DNA of 64,000 nt from Sthenelais limicola (Eukaryota > Annelida > Polychaeta > Phyllodocida > Sigalionidae). Under the pieces are notes generated by a model. The model was not told the origin of the DNA, ran no database searches, and worked only from the letters and a program-made list of their open reading frames with translations. The DNA lies in NCBI GenBank assembly GCA_942159475.1, contig OW804096.1, positions 113,248,194 through 113,312,193 on the forward strand, read 5' to 3'. Numbering within the stretch: the stretch's first letter is position 1; every line of letters begins with the position of its first letter. The translations under genes and the position numbers were made by a program. Positions 33,779-45,421 of the stretch are shown piece after piece.

Positions 33779-36700
33779 ATGGAGCTATTTATCCGAGCTA
33801 ACGATATCTATATGGAAATACACAAAGTGACACTGAAGGATGGACATGTGCCTATGATAGGGGATCAGCTTCCTCCATCCTTCAAAGAATCCGAGCATGG
33901 CTATACGAACCCTTATAAGATTGAACCTGCTGTCTGGTTCAAAGTCAAAGTTGTCGATTCTGTTAGTATTGACTGTACAAAACGAACCATCATGTGGAAC
34001 TCGGACAGTTCGCTACCTTATGTAGACGACGAAGCTGAGGGTGATAATGACGAATGCCATGAAAGGGACAGCCCACAGCCAGGTGCTGCTACGTCAAGAC
34101 AGCAGGCTGCCTCCAAACGGAGAAAGCGTGTCTCTGAGTCCATGTATATAGGAGGAGAGCTCTATGGCATCGAGTCAGACCTGGACGAACTTTTTGACAC
34201 GCTCCAGTTGGCTGTTGTAAATTTTGCCTCGTCTGACATAACTCGGGACCTTTTCAATAGCGAAATCATGCGTATGCTCCATTGCCATGTTCTGCCGCTC
34301 ATCAAACTCACCTCAGAAGACGTCCCCAGGATGAAGAAGTTGTTCGAAGAGGAGGAGCAATGTATACGAGACATCGATGTATTGATTCTGCAAAAAGACA
34401 AGCAAATGGACGAGATCAGCTCTGCTATGTTGAGACAACGAAACTCATTCCTTACAAATCTTGTCACTGTCACGGATAACAGGAGTACTTTGGCTGGTCG
34501 GTGGAAGATGTGTGACAGAAAAGTTGCCAGAATGTTGGTTGAGGATATTGAAACCGATATTTCTGAAGTCTACCAGCGTTTGGATGAGGTACAGAAGGAT
34601 GTTGAGGAAGCAAAGCACAAACTCTACGAAGAAGGTAACGCTAATTTCAGAGATTCCTGCTCTGGTGAGTTTAAAAAAAACAACACCTTATCATCAGAGA
34701 TAAAAAGGGATGCGACAGTGTCAGAGGAGGATGGTGCCGACTCCGAGAAAATTTTAAAACAGAAAAGAACCGAGAGGAATGAGTGTCACAAACGCTATGA
34801 GAAACTGCTATATGCCCGAGAAAATTTGAAGGACTACATTAACGAGACTGAAGACCAACCAGACAAGCCCCATCGTCGCTCATTTCTGGACATTTTCGAT
34901 CGCTCTCCGAAGCACCAAGGGGAGCCTTTGCATAACATTTATATGGGCATGAGAGAGAAACTAGAGGATGTGAAGAAGGAAGCCAAAGCTCTCATTGACA
35001 AGAAGGTTTTGATGATCAGTGTTAAAGAAGCCATACGGACAACGTTGGAAGAACTGGAACTCCATGAAGAATCCACTGGCTATGACGTCGGCGTCATGCA
35101 CGGTTCCAGGCCTACTGATGTTTTACACCGATCAAGGAAACCCAAGGAGTGGCTCTCACTGGCTGAGAAAATGGCCGAGCTGATCGGTCACCATAGCAAC
35201 CAAGCTTGTTTGATGCACAATAACTTTTGCAAAGTCATTGCTGACCGATGCCAAGCTGCTGTTCTCGAGAAGCAGCTAGTGGACTTAAGCTATCAATCTT
35301 TTGCAAATAAAAATTCTGATACCGAACCAGACGGACTCAGTTCTGCTAGTGACAGTGGAGTCTTTGTTACCCGAAAACTATACCCAACTGCACACGAAGA
35401 AAGTGAAAAAGATACCGAGTGTCATAATGGTGAGGCTACTAACAAAACTGACTCGGATCAGCTTGAGAGCCCCTCAATAACTCAATGTGACGACACAAAT
35501 TCACCTATCGACAGTATCGTATCTGATTCCTCTGATCTAAGTGACTCGGTTGGTGACACTTTATCTTCTCCTGAAGTTAGGCGTCAATCAGATTTATGTC
35601 TATATGAAGACAGTGTAATTGCAGTGCCTCTCAATGGGCCTGGAGGTGTAACTCTCTTACAGGTTGAGGGTCAGCTTGGTGATGACGACATTGTTATTGT
35701 ACATAGTGATAATGTAAGAGACAACCTCCGAAAAACAATCGATGAAATCAAAGGGAAAATGCAGAATCATTTCAAAGAAATCTCTAAACTGATTCAGAAT
35801 TCTCTTGATATCAATACTCAAATTGCATTCAAGAAGATCTGGCTCTGCTACGAAAATCATTTATATGAGTTACTTATGACACCTCTCATGGATTTATACA
35901 GGTTAGCTTTCAGGCACGTTTCCGACCGATTGGAGAATATGATTCCTGGTCTCACTGTTGAGGATCTCGATCTAGACGATACCACTCTTGCAAATATGCT
36001 CGAGGAGAGTCTAGATGAGGAGAGTCTAGATGATACGGAATGTGCAGTTCATCCCACCACTTCTACTTCCAATATTGAAGATCGAGACATGGTGGATCTA
36101 GAAGAAAATAATAACGTAGACTCTTCGATTGATAAAGAACAATGTCCTGAAACTGATGCAATGGCAACATCATCGAATGTGGTCATGCGAAACTCTCCGA
36201 ACTCAAAGAGGAGTTTCCGCAGGCGTCTGGACACCCATCCGTTACGAGTGCAGTGTGCCGGCCCCCAATCAATAGTTCCCGGACAGGTGAGTCCAAGAGG
36301 TGATCTTCGCTCTGGTTCTACTTGTTTAAAACGGATTAAAATTCACTATCCTGTGTCCGTCACAGTAATAGGTCATCGCCAGTCATGGCCCAGGAGAACG
36401 TTACCTGAAATCACAGAGAACTTAGAACTTGGTATCGATGTTTTGCATTCGCCCAAAACGCCTGATGACTCCAAGGATGAGGTTTTCAAAAATATAAGAA
36501 AAAGCCTTTTCAGTGAACGCAAAATGACGCCTGAATTACCTGACATTCTTGAAACTGCAAATACCACTCGGGTGACTCAACGCAAAATGAAACTGAGACC
36601 TGAATTTCAAGAACAGTTTTCTGTGGCCAAAACATGTTTAGCCGAGACTCTAGAGGGTAGAACCCCGTTGTGCCAACTGCAAAGTTTGATGAGGTGCCTG

Positions 36701-36979
36701 CGTGAGGTTACCAATTGTCTCTCTGAATACCAACTGAAGTATTGTAGTAACCAGTCCGGGGCCTGTGCTGATGATATAATAGATATGCTTATAATACTAT
36801 TGCTGAATTGTGATGTAAAAGTTACAGCTGCATTGTACCCACATCTTATGATGTTATCAGATACTCTGCCACCATTCTTTGAGGGAGGACCATACCAATT
36901 TTGTCTAGTGCAGTTTACTGTCGCATATCAGTTCCTTCAGGATCGTTTGTTATTGAAAAAACAGATCTTTAATAAGTAA
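33779..36979 (+). CDS. VPS9-domain protein, putative Rab5-family exchange factor (1066 aa, single exon)
   Basis: The last 120 residues form a VPS9 domain: a helical lead-in near 945-985, ADDIIDMLIILLL at 997-1009, and EGGPYQFCLVQFTVAYQFL at 1035-1053. Asp998 and Tyr1039 align with the catalytic Asp and Tyr of Rabex-5, so GDP/GTP exchange on Rab5-class GTPases at endosomes is plausible. The Glu in the usual G-E-x-x-Y is displaced. The rest is not a family I recognise: an N-terminal 75-residue folded-looking segment, an acidic linker, a long helical probable coiled-coil region (about 165-420), a Ser/Asp-rich disordered stretch (about 505-610), a helical segment near 645-720, an acidic tandem (ESLDEESLDD), and a basic Ser/Arg region. 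The start ATG has a good context (caccatcATGG). A 3.2-kb uninterrupted frame is long for an animal gene. VPS9D1-like or a lineage-specific member are both possible. Confidence 0.8.
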   Translation: MELFIRANDIYMEIHKVTLKDGHVPMIGDQLPPSFKESEHGYTNPYKIEPAVWFKVKVVDSVSIDCTKRTIMWNSDSSLPYVDDEAEGDNDECHERDSPQPGAATSRQQAASKRRKRVSESMYIGGELYGIESDLDELFDTLQLAVVNFASSDITRDLFNSEIMRMLHCHVLPLIKLTSEDVPRMKKLFEEEEQCIRDIDVLILQKDKQMDEISSAMLRQRNSFLTNLVTVTDNRSTLAGRWKMCDRKVARMLVEDIETDISEVYQRLDEVQKDVEEAKHKLYEEGNANFRDSCSGEFKKNNTLSSEIKRDATVSEEDGADSEKILKQKRTERNECHKRYEKLLYARENLKDYINETEDQPDKPHRRSFLDIFDRSPKHQGEPLHNIYMGMREKLEDVKKEAKALIDKKVLMISVKEAIRTTLEELELHEESTGYDVGVMHGSRPTDVLHRSRKPKEWLSLAEKMAELIGHHSNQACLMHNNFCKVIADRCQAAVLEKQLVDLSYQSFANKNSDTEPDGLSSASDSGVFVTRKLYPTAHEESEKDTECHNGEATNKTDSDQLESPSITQCDDTNSPIDSIVSDSSDLSDSVGDTLSSPEVRRQSDLCLYEDSVIAVPLNGPGGVTLLQVEGQLGDDDIVIVHSDNVRDNLRKTIDEIKGKMQNHFKEISKLIQNSLDINTQIAFKKIWLCYENHLYELLMTPLMDLYRLAFRHVSDRLENMIPGLTVEDLDLDDTTLANMLEESLDEESLDDTECAVHPTTSTSNIEDRDMVDLEENNNVDSSIDKEQCPETDAMATSSNVVMRNSPNSKRSFRRRLDTHPLRVQCAGPQSIVPGQVSPRGDLRSGSTCLKRIKIHYPVSVTVIGHRQSWPRRTLPEITENLELGIDVLHSPKTPDDSKDEVFKNIRKSLFSERKMTPELPDILETANTTRVTQRKMKLRPEFQEQFSVAKTCLAETLEGRTPLCQLQSLMRCLREVTNCLSEYQLKYCSNQSGACADDIIDMLIILLLNCDVKVTAALYPHLMMLSDTLPPFFEGGPYQFCLVQFTVAYQFLQDRLLLKKQIFNK

Positions 36980-38480
36980 AAACCATGACAGGGTTTCTTT
37001 TACTCTTTCAATGCCCCTAAATGTAGTGCTATTTTATGGTCCCTCACACTGCAAGATTGTGTACTTAAATTTGCAGTCGTGTTCAAGTTCATTGTTCCAA
37101 AGTGTTATGTTGTTAAACAGTGATATACATTTCCAGATGTTCACGGTGATATGCGTCCATTATTGCTTATCGAGATTGACAATTAAGGTACCAAATTTGT
37201 CTACATTGGTTTTGAACGTGCTGCAAAGCACTTTGAACAATTAATACAAATAGCTTTAAGATGAAGGAGTGCAGTTGGGTTAGATAATAATGTTATATAG
37301 TTATAAATGCACATATAACCTAATATTGTGGATATATTTTTTAATATTGTGGTTACTTAGTCTTTCTGTCAACAGTACTCCTATTGTTTTCTCTTTATAT
37401 TATTATAGAGCCTCGCTTTATTTTTATACATCATACGCGTTTAGCACGATATTGTAGTGATGGAACATGTGGTCTACTTATTTAATATATTAAATATGTT
37501 TTGGTGAATCCGCTTAGTGGGATATTGTAATTATGCACGCAATCATTTTGGCCTGTAGATGTAATAAAACACATGTCCCTTTGCTACAGAAATATTGCAG
37601 TACTCACTTACATCGAAGATAGTATCATATAGTATAGCTTACATACATATTATATTATAAATTTTCTATAGAAAGGAAACTGATTATGTTTAGGATTCAT
37701 ACAAATTATGAAGACGGTTATATGTATGCGTATGGTTGATCAACGCGAATCTATAATCTTATTAATATTCATCGTTGTATACTGTGATAGTATAGTTTCT
37801 TATCAAATGTATATAATAAATATATGGTATGTATTTTATTCAAAATGTGCATTCTTCTAAGCCTGGCTTTGGCTCTTCACCCTTATGGACATGTACATTT
37901 ATGACCTTTTACTATACCTTCCAAGTCTTCCGACCCTTTGTCAAAACAGTACTTAGTATATTTGAGAGTGGCCGAAACTTATTTAGATATTTGATTTCGG
38001 GGGATTATTGTACACCCAATTCGACCAATGCCGTTATAGGAGTGGCTAATCTCATTTGATTTCTCTAATATTTCGACGTTGCTCTACATGTACAGTTCGA
38101 CTTTTTTGTAAAATTAAATAGTTGTGAAGCATCATGTTCTTTTAATCACTGCATTTATTGATTATATTAGCGAAACTTTTCATGCATTTGTTGACAGTCA
38201 TGTGTTTACTGATCTTCCACTTCTAAGAATTCGTTTAATTCCCTATTTATGGCGTCACAGTTGATGATATAATTTCCCTTATATTTTGTATGAAATCAAT
38301 CTACATTGTATGATAAAAATTACAAACGCGGTAAAATCTGCTAAGTTCAAAATGATACAGATCCTTTGTGGCCAACCACTGCATTTATGAGATGTAACCG
38401 GCCTGTATTTAAAATAAAGTTTGCCAAATATTTCCTGAATATTTCTCTATATTTTCCAACATGATTAGAAAAATTGTTCT
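36980..38480. other. 3' flank of VPS9 gene
   Basis: AT-rich and non-coding. Candidate polyadenylation signals (AATAAA) lie near 37562, 37817 and 38412; which one is used cannot be told. Confidence 0.4.
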
Positions 38481-38481
38481 A

Positions 38482-38662
38482 TAGTTTATGACAAGATAAT
38501 TAAACAACGGTGATTTCTCTCTGATCTTGATGTGTCGAAGAATGTATACCATTAGTTCCTGTTAATCAGTTAACATCCTCCTAAAAAAACAGATGGGCCA
38601 TGGGGTCGGCTCGCCTCCCTCACCCCAATTTGGGGTAAAGTTCCTCCTGTCTTGGCTTTAAC
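38482..38662. repeat. Dispersed repeat, copy 1
   Basis: About 180 bp ('atagtttatgacaagataat...gttcctcctgtcttggc') recurring in direct orientation at 47365-47549 at roughly 75-80% identity by eye. Non-coding. Confidence 0.6.
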
Positions 38663-39354
38663 CCTTTCCCCTCGATATCACATAGCTGACGTTTTCTGAC
38701 ACTTAAATATCACGTAGCCGACGTTTATGACACTTGAATTACCAAAACATTGGGTCCTTCACTCCCTTCCCTCTTCTTCCTATAGGGCATGGTGAAATGG
38801 GCAAGTTGTGCCCTTGGGGGATCACCGTCTGATCCCAAAAGGATACAACCCCACCATCAGTAATACGTTGGGGACAGTTTAGGATTATTGTGTACGAAGA
38901 AAACTGATATAAAATCATTATATATGGATGATAATTGAATATCATTCAATACAATTAATGAAATTAACCGGCAAGGAAAGGAGGAGGAGGAAGATTTATT
39001 TTAATATGTGGAGCCCTAACATCTCCCGCCATTCTTCAAAAGTCAAGTACATCATAATATCTCTAGTGTCAAGCGCAATTATCTAATATATAAAGCTCAA
39101 GAAGTGTTTTTTGTCAGGCATGTTCTAGGAATCTGTGATGTCCCCAGCTGTTTTTTGGTCTGTACAGGTCCGTTGATCCTGTCTGGGGAACATTATACAT
39201 GGTTTGTGAAGGTATCTGGGGTAAAAATGTGATTTTGAAGCCTTTTTTAAATTGGGATCTCCACACTAGGCCTATTCATAGCCTGGGAAAGTCCTAGTCA
39301 TTTCCCTCAAGCTACTATGTCACTTCCAGGGGGACCCAACACCATGCAGAGGAG

Positions 39355-39640
39355 TGGGAGAGTGAAGAAGAGGGGAGGGGAGGGAGAGGGTGTAGGAGGG
39401 GGTGAATGAAGAAAAGGGAGAGGGTGGGGAAATAGGAGAGGGGGAGGGGAAGGGAAAGAAGAGGGGGGGGGGGGGAATGGGGGACAGAGGATGTAGGGGA
39501 AGGGAGAGAAAGTGGGCAGGGGAGCTTGAGGAAGAGGGGAGGGAGAGGGGGGAATCGGAGATGGGGTTGGGAGAGAAAAACCAGTATGAGAGAGGGGAGG
39601 GGAAGTGTGGGGAGAGAGGGGGACGTTTGGAACTAACATA
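39355..39640. repeat. G-rich purine tract
   Basis: About 285 bp of nearly pure purine (GGGGAGGGAGAGG...) including a run of about 12 G. It has many potential G-quadruplex and triplex blocks. Pro/Ser/Phe-rich and Gly/Glu-rich open frames through it are composition artefacts. Confidence 0.85.
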
Positions 39641-39659
39641 TTTTGAGGGGTCAAAGTAG

Positions 39660-40920
39660 GAGAATGTGCACTGTGGTGTGAATTTCAAAAATAAGAATTT
39701 TACTTTCACATTGGTAATCTATGGCATGTACTTCATCTATCTACAAGATATCTAAGAAATCGGAGAACCCCACCAAAATGACAAGTTGTCCCTTTTTCGT
39801 GGGATTCGACCAGTTATCTATATAAAGTCAACAGAAACACTAATATACACTACTAAGTCATTACAAAATATATTACGTCGATTAGCTAAGCATGGTGTTA
39901 ATTCCCTTGCTAGTGTTGATCGTGGTATATATCAACTGGACCCTGCTCAAAAACCCATACTGGGTCGAGGAGAGAAATGTTGACCTTGGTGAAGCAGGCG
40001 TGAATATGCGGCGACGGTCTCCATTGGACAACACCACTGTCCGCCAGCATTTGAATACAACTGGAGCTGCGGTTAACGCTGGGCCTCAACAAAAACAACC
40101 TAGGTCGATCTGTCACTGGGTCTGTTTTCAATGAAAGGGTTGGCGGTCATGTTAATTTTGTTTTTGCGGATCTCCTTTCGTTGGAGGATATTAAACTTGG
40201 AATTGAGAATGAATGGACCATCGATTCCTATACAAAGGCAGATAGAAGCTATATATAGCCTATATCAACACATTAGCTCAATCTGTTTTTTAAAACGTTT
40301 ACCAACTAGACCCTGTTGTCGACAGTAAATCAGGGAACAAATTCTGGGGATCTGTTCCAGATATTGAGACTAATAGAAGGAAAGCCATATAGAAAATTAA
40401 TTCCTATAGTAAGGCGGCTTCCGAAGGTAATAGGGACTTAGACGAATATTCATTAAAGGTTTATAATGTTAGTTTAGCTTGGAAAACTGTGTTTAATCAA
40501 GGGAAACGGCCTCCGGTGAAGGCTACTAGCTAGCGCTCCAGACGTGACTACAAGCACTACAGCACCAACCACGGCAGCCATCATACATTTATTTAGGTCA
40601 TAGAGGCGCGCGCTATAAGCCATCCCTTCCCAATCGCTTTTCCAATAAAAGCTACTCGCGGCTGTATTATGTATGCCGGAAAAAAAGGCAGGGGGAAGGC
40701 CGTTGAAACTCGTGGGCCAAGAGGTTGGGCGGATATCGATTGGGTCTAAGACGGAGAACATATTAAAGATTGCGGTCTGCTGCCCTTTAGGTGTATTATC
40801 AACTATGCGGGGAGATCAGACCAATAGCTTCATTGTCATCAAACGGCCTTCGTTAAGGGACACGCCGATCAACCCCTTTCAAAGAGTCGTTCTAAAATAA
40901 TTAGCAAGCTTCAAAACTGC
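39660..40920. other. Possible decayed coding patch, unidentified
   Basis: Fragments of protein-like sequence appear in successive plus-strand frames (about 39846-39980, 39982-40110, 40100-40250, 40320-40520), each broken by a shift or stop. I do not recognise the protein. It may be a decayed mobile-element or viral gene, or chance. Confidence 0.2.
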
Positions 40921-41954
40921 ATATTACATATACTACTAAACTGTCTGAAAACATACCTACCTACATCACTGTATAGAATGTATCATTATATAGAATAATA
41001 TATCAATGTCATAGTCACATGGACAAGATTGACCAGAAATATTGATAAAATCAATAGAAATAAATAGAATGGGACGATGAGACTGATACCTAATGTTAGG
41101 TATATAAATGTATATATGGTATGAATTGTCATGGAGGGATGATGAATACATCTGCAGGGTTTAATTCTCCCTTATTGATAAACCGACTAAGTTACAGGGC
41201 GGTTAAGATGGACAAAGGGATTGGGCCCATTTCGTGAGAACTGCTCATATATATGTTTGTATATTTATACAAGTTGGTCATAGTTGTGCATCTTGTTCTT
41301 CTCAAAATCTACCAAGACATCTTTGTAGATTCCCGCTTTCTCTGTCTCTGTCTGTGACTGTCTGTCTCTCTCTACATTATTCATGCTGGTCGAATCCAGA
41401 AATCAATGAGAAAACATCACCCACTACTACCCCTTTAAAAATAAAACAACACAAATGATAAGTTGTGCGTATGTGGCTTTTATATGCCACATTGGATCTG
41501 GAATGACCTCCTTGTTCAATTCTTATAGTGAGACCAAGAGCGCGACTTTTCTATCCACCCATTTCTTTGCTACTTGCTGGTGAAATTCTGTTGCACTATT
41601 TATAGGGACATAACTTGTGAAATATTTTATAATTTTTAGAGACTTACCGTAGGAAGTTGAATCAAAATTTAGATTTTTATGAGCAACACATAGGATTGCG
41701 GGAGTAAATAGACTGTAAGTGAGTTGTATATTACTGATAAAATTGCATTTTTTTACCATTTACTATTTTGATTTCATGTGTCACGAATAAATATTTGCCA
41801 TGATGGAGTTAGGGTAACATTGAAGAAGCGGCCAACAAAGTATAGCGATAATGTTTAATAAATATTCCACCCAGAAAGTAAGCAGTATAGTAACAGTCAC
41901 GGGCGTACACGCACCGCAAATCTGCGGTTTGTGGGTATGGGTGTAATAATCAAT

Positions 41955-42075
41955 TGTGTGTGGTGTGTGTGTGTATGTGGGGGGGGGGGGGGGGGGGGTC
42001 AAGTAAACAATGTCAGCCGTCAAGTCGAAAAGTCAGTCGTCAAGTCGAAAAAGTCAGTCGTCAAGTCGGTCAGTT
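41955..42075. repeat. GT/poly-G run and 21-bp tandem repeat
   Basis: A (GT)n stretch runs into about 18 consecutive G (41980-41998), followed by about three units of 'agtcagtcgtcaagtcgaaaa' (42010-42070). Confidence 0.8.
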
Positions 42076-42079
42076 GTAG

Positions 42080-44200
42080 CAAATTTATATTGAGTGGTCC
42101 AACCATATGACAACTCATAAAATACCCTCTTAATCATTAAATAATAGAAATATATCGTTGGGAACCAAATCTATGAACAACCTTTATCGTTCCTGACAGT
42201 TGTACCATATAATCTCAAGACAATATTATAATGCTTGAAGTAGATCCCGTATCATAATATTAAGTTATAATACATAAATAATAATTTAGAAAAAATTGAT
42301 AAATGTTGACCATATGAATCTTCAACATGGCTGCTTATACAAACCATATTACCTATCATTTAAATCTCACAGTACCTCCATAATGGCTAAATATCCTTCA
42401 AGAAACATTTCGTTAACAAAAACATTCATATACCAATGAATTAGGAATAATTTAAAACAGAAATAATGTAACCTTTTCAAAACTATGAGGAAAACACCCG
42501 AAATGCGTTCAGCCCTTTCCAACAAACTATCTACTGCTTGATCCGACATCTCAAAAACTCTGGGAAAACCTTTCTGCTACCGTTCGTGCCAAAAGTCTAA
42601 ACGTTTGTCTATCAGATTAATACATTTCTCCATGTGAAAAAAGCTTATACTAAAACTCATTACTCATATTTTATGGCGTCGTTCGTAATGTTTTATAGGA
42701 AGCTGCGCTCTGGTATATATATACAAAGGCGGATTAGACGCCATGGGTCCAGCGGAGTTAGGACTGGCGTGGGAGTTCACCCGACGGGCTTATAGACTGG
42801 CGAGGATATATAACCTAAAATCATTAGGTCTGACTAACACACGTACAACGAAAATTTCGATATCTACAAAGGGAAAACCACAGAAAAGTTTCTTTACCTC
42901 ATGATCCTGATCATGTCATAGATATAATATCTATAAACACCCTCTTTCATGATAACAAAGCAGGAAAAATAAGATTTTGACCAGATCGGCATCATAGTTT
43001 TATTTCAGACATAATATATATGAAGCAGGCACGCAAAATAAATTACCTTTGAGATAATAATCATTCTGTTGGATTTCTGACCCAAAGTAACGATTTAGGG
43101 CCGTCTAATTACGATGGCATAGATTGGAACAAAAAGGCATTGCATGTATATTGTTTAGTCAACACCCGACTCATATTCCGCCCGCAAAATGTATAGGCCC
43201 TTATTTCTTAAGTTGTCTGTTGACTAAATGAAATAGACCCCTCACTCCATGCGCGCCTGACATTACACAACGTCCTCAGAGCTCCAGTTATTCCGGACCT
43301 ATTTTCTAAATACTGCTCTATTTACTCGGGTGGCAGGCTTAAAGCTAAATTTATCAATATTAAATCAAGAAAACAGATCTGGTTCAGATCAACTTGATTG
43401 CAAGTCAGTCTCATTAATTACAATAGCATTGTTCATGGGGAGCCACGAGGACAGTGTCCAAGGGTATGCCTACAAATAGGGTTACACATTTGTGTATGTA
43501 TGCAACAGGATTCATTTATAAAGTCGTGGATAATTGGTTGTTATTTGAACGTTAGCAAATGCTTTTTCCGAATCAAAAAACCTTTTAAACATCAAAACGG
43601 TTGTTTAGTCAAAGTGCGTCACATTCCTCCAAAGACTAGAAATACGGATATCCTAATATGAACTAGAGAAATGGTTCGGACAAACAATCATGAATCCAAT
43701 GGCGATTTTTTAATTTTAGACCCAAACATCACATTTTTTTAAGTTCATAAAATCATTCTCGTGACTGATAAAATCACTCAAAGTTGGGGCGAAAACAGTG
43801 GGACTAGAAAAGGCATTACAAAACATTTGTTAGATAAATACCTAGCAGTGTCAATCGGGGTATATCTGAGATAAATGATCACGTTAATTAATGATGGATC
43901 GAGAGATACTAATACATAACTCAAGTATATAACGATCATTTTCAACATAGTAATAAATTAAAATAAGTACTCGATTGGTGTTTCAAGATAGGCATATGAG
44001 ACTGGGAAACCATGTAGCAATAATACTAGGGAACTTCCTGATCCAGTTCTAAAATTAAAATACCATTCATCTCAGATGTGTACCACTATGGAGTTCACAC
44101 CCATCGGTTGAACAAACTATGCATCAATGAAACATCCCCTTCTGCATTTCTCTTCGGGGGCATATGCAATATACAGTAAATATACCCATTTTATAACCGA
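42080..44200. other. No gene seen
   Basis: About 2.1 kb of AT-rich sequence without supportable exons. The right end is the 3' flank of the phosphatase gene. Confidence 0.45.
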
Positions 44201-44205
44201 ATATA

Positions 44206-44922
44206 TCACACATTAAGATCTTTCAGTTTGTTGAGAATATCAATGCCGCTTTTCCAAGAAACAACCTGTGCTTTGATTCCACCTTCAGGCAACTCATGCA
44301 GTTTCTTCAACAAATGGTAGCCTTCTCTCGCAAAAACATAATCTTGGGACTTGAGTCGTAGGCTAGGGCAGAGATCATTTGAACCATCTCCTACGTAGGC
44401 CACCACAGGAAAATGGATACCAGCTTTGGCAGCATTCTGTATGTGATCTTCCAAAATGTGACCCTTGCAGAGGTTCACTGTGGAAAGATCGCACCAATCT
44501 TGTGTGTGGTAATACTTCAGTGTTAGCAAGCCATCCTTTGAAAACTGGGCAGGATTGGTATAGATAACATTCACCACATTTTCCACCTGGTAAGCTTGCA
44601 AGATGCAATCAATGAATACTGAGTTCGCATCAGATATTATGATTACATTGTAAAGATCGCTTGAAAGGTGATTCAGAAGCTCCGAGATGCCTTCCACGAA
44701 CTCGATCTCCCGAATACAGTTAAGAATCTGGTCCTTGGTTACACCATTGGAGTGAAGATACTCGAATATGGCACCCATATACTCAGTCCACCCTCTGTTG
44801 TTATATAAGGCCTTGATTTCAGGAGGAAGTTTTCCATTCGGGGCCAGTTTTCTGACGTACAGGTCGCTGTTGTCATCAACTAGTGTGTGGTCGAAGTCGA
44901 AAGCAACGAGTATCTGGCTTTT
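44206..44922 (-). CDS. PHOSPHO1/2-type HAD phosphatase, main exon
   Basis: A haloacid-dehalogenase phosphatase of the PHOSPHO1/PHOSPHO2 family, which acts on phosphoethanolamine/phosphocholine (PHOSPHO1) or pyridoxal phosphate (PHOSPHO2). The exon starts after an acceptor (CATTGCAG above 44922) and encodes 238 residues to the stop at 44206. Motif I reads FDFDHTLVDDNSD (nucleophile and acid/base Asp), motif II lies in VIIISDANS, and GDGSNDLCP supplies the Mg-binding aspartates. Joined in phase 0 to the 7-codon exon at 45401-45421, the protein is 245 residues, close to human PHOSPHO2 (241). This exon has no suitable ATG before motif I, supporting the upstream exon. It is probably cytosolic; no signal peptide is seen. 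Which of the two substrates it prefers cannot be told here. Confidence 0.9.
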   Translation of the reverse strand, partial: KSQILVAFDFDHTLVDDNSDLYVRKLAPNGKLPPEIKALYNNRGWTEYMGAIFEYLHSNGVTKDQILNCIREIEFVEGISELLNHLSSDLYNVIIISDANSVFIDCILQAYQVENVVNVIYTNPAQFSKDGLLTLKYYHTQDWCDLSTVNLCKGHILEDHIQNAAKAGIHFPVVAYVGDGSNDLCPSLRLKSQDYVFAREGYHLLKKLHELPEGGIKAQVVSWKSGIDILNKLKDLNV

Positions 44923-45400
44923 CTGCAATGAGATAAACCAGTTTAATGATAAAGTATGTGATCAACTACCAGTATCCCATTCTAATATACAAACGTCAAT
45001 AATGTGATTGCAAATGCGGAATACGATCCGAGCCCACAATGCAAATGTGTCTCTGTGATGGTAGTGATATGAATGCGATATAAATATGAATAAAAATCCT
45101 CATTACGCATTGCAATATTACATTTAAGAAATATAGAACATTAATAATGACAAAAATTAAATGGGAAATCAATTCCCATTGGGGAAACATCAATATTTTT
45201 TAGGTCTATAGGCCCTACTGGTATAATAAATGCACACCATTCTTAACCTAATTAAGGAATGATTATTTCTCATTTTCTTAAAGATCATTAATTTACATAA
45301 GTCATATATTGAATGTAATATTATTGGAAGAGAGAACACTAAGATAAAAAATGCATAGTCACAGCGTATAACATATAGGGTGGGCCTTTATGGAACTCAC

Positions 45401-45421
45401 CTTGGAAAGTAGATCTGCCAT
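45401..45421 (-). CDS. PHOSPHO1/2-type phosphatase, first coding exon (7 codons)
   Basis: Minus-strand ATG GCA GAT CTA CTT TCC AAG followed by the donor GTGAGT. It encodes MADLLSK and joins in phase 0 to the main exon at 44922, giving MADLLSKKSQILVAFDFDHT. Upstream is 5' UTR. Good donor, acceptor and phase agreement support it. Confidence 0.75.

Noticed and set aside
39307..39709. Pro/Ser/Phe-rich frames (115-129 residues)
   Set aside because: They come from the purine tract; no start context, domain or splice support.
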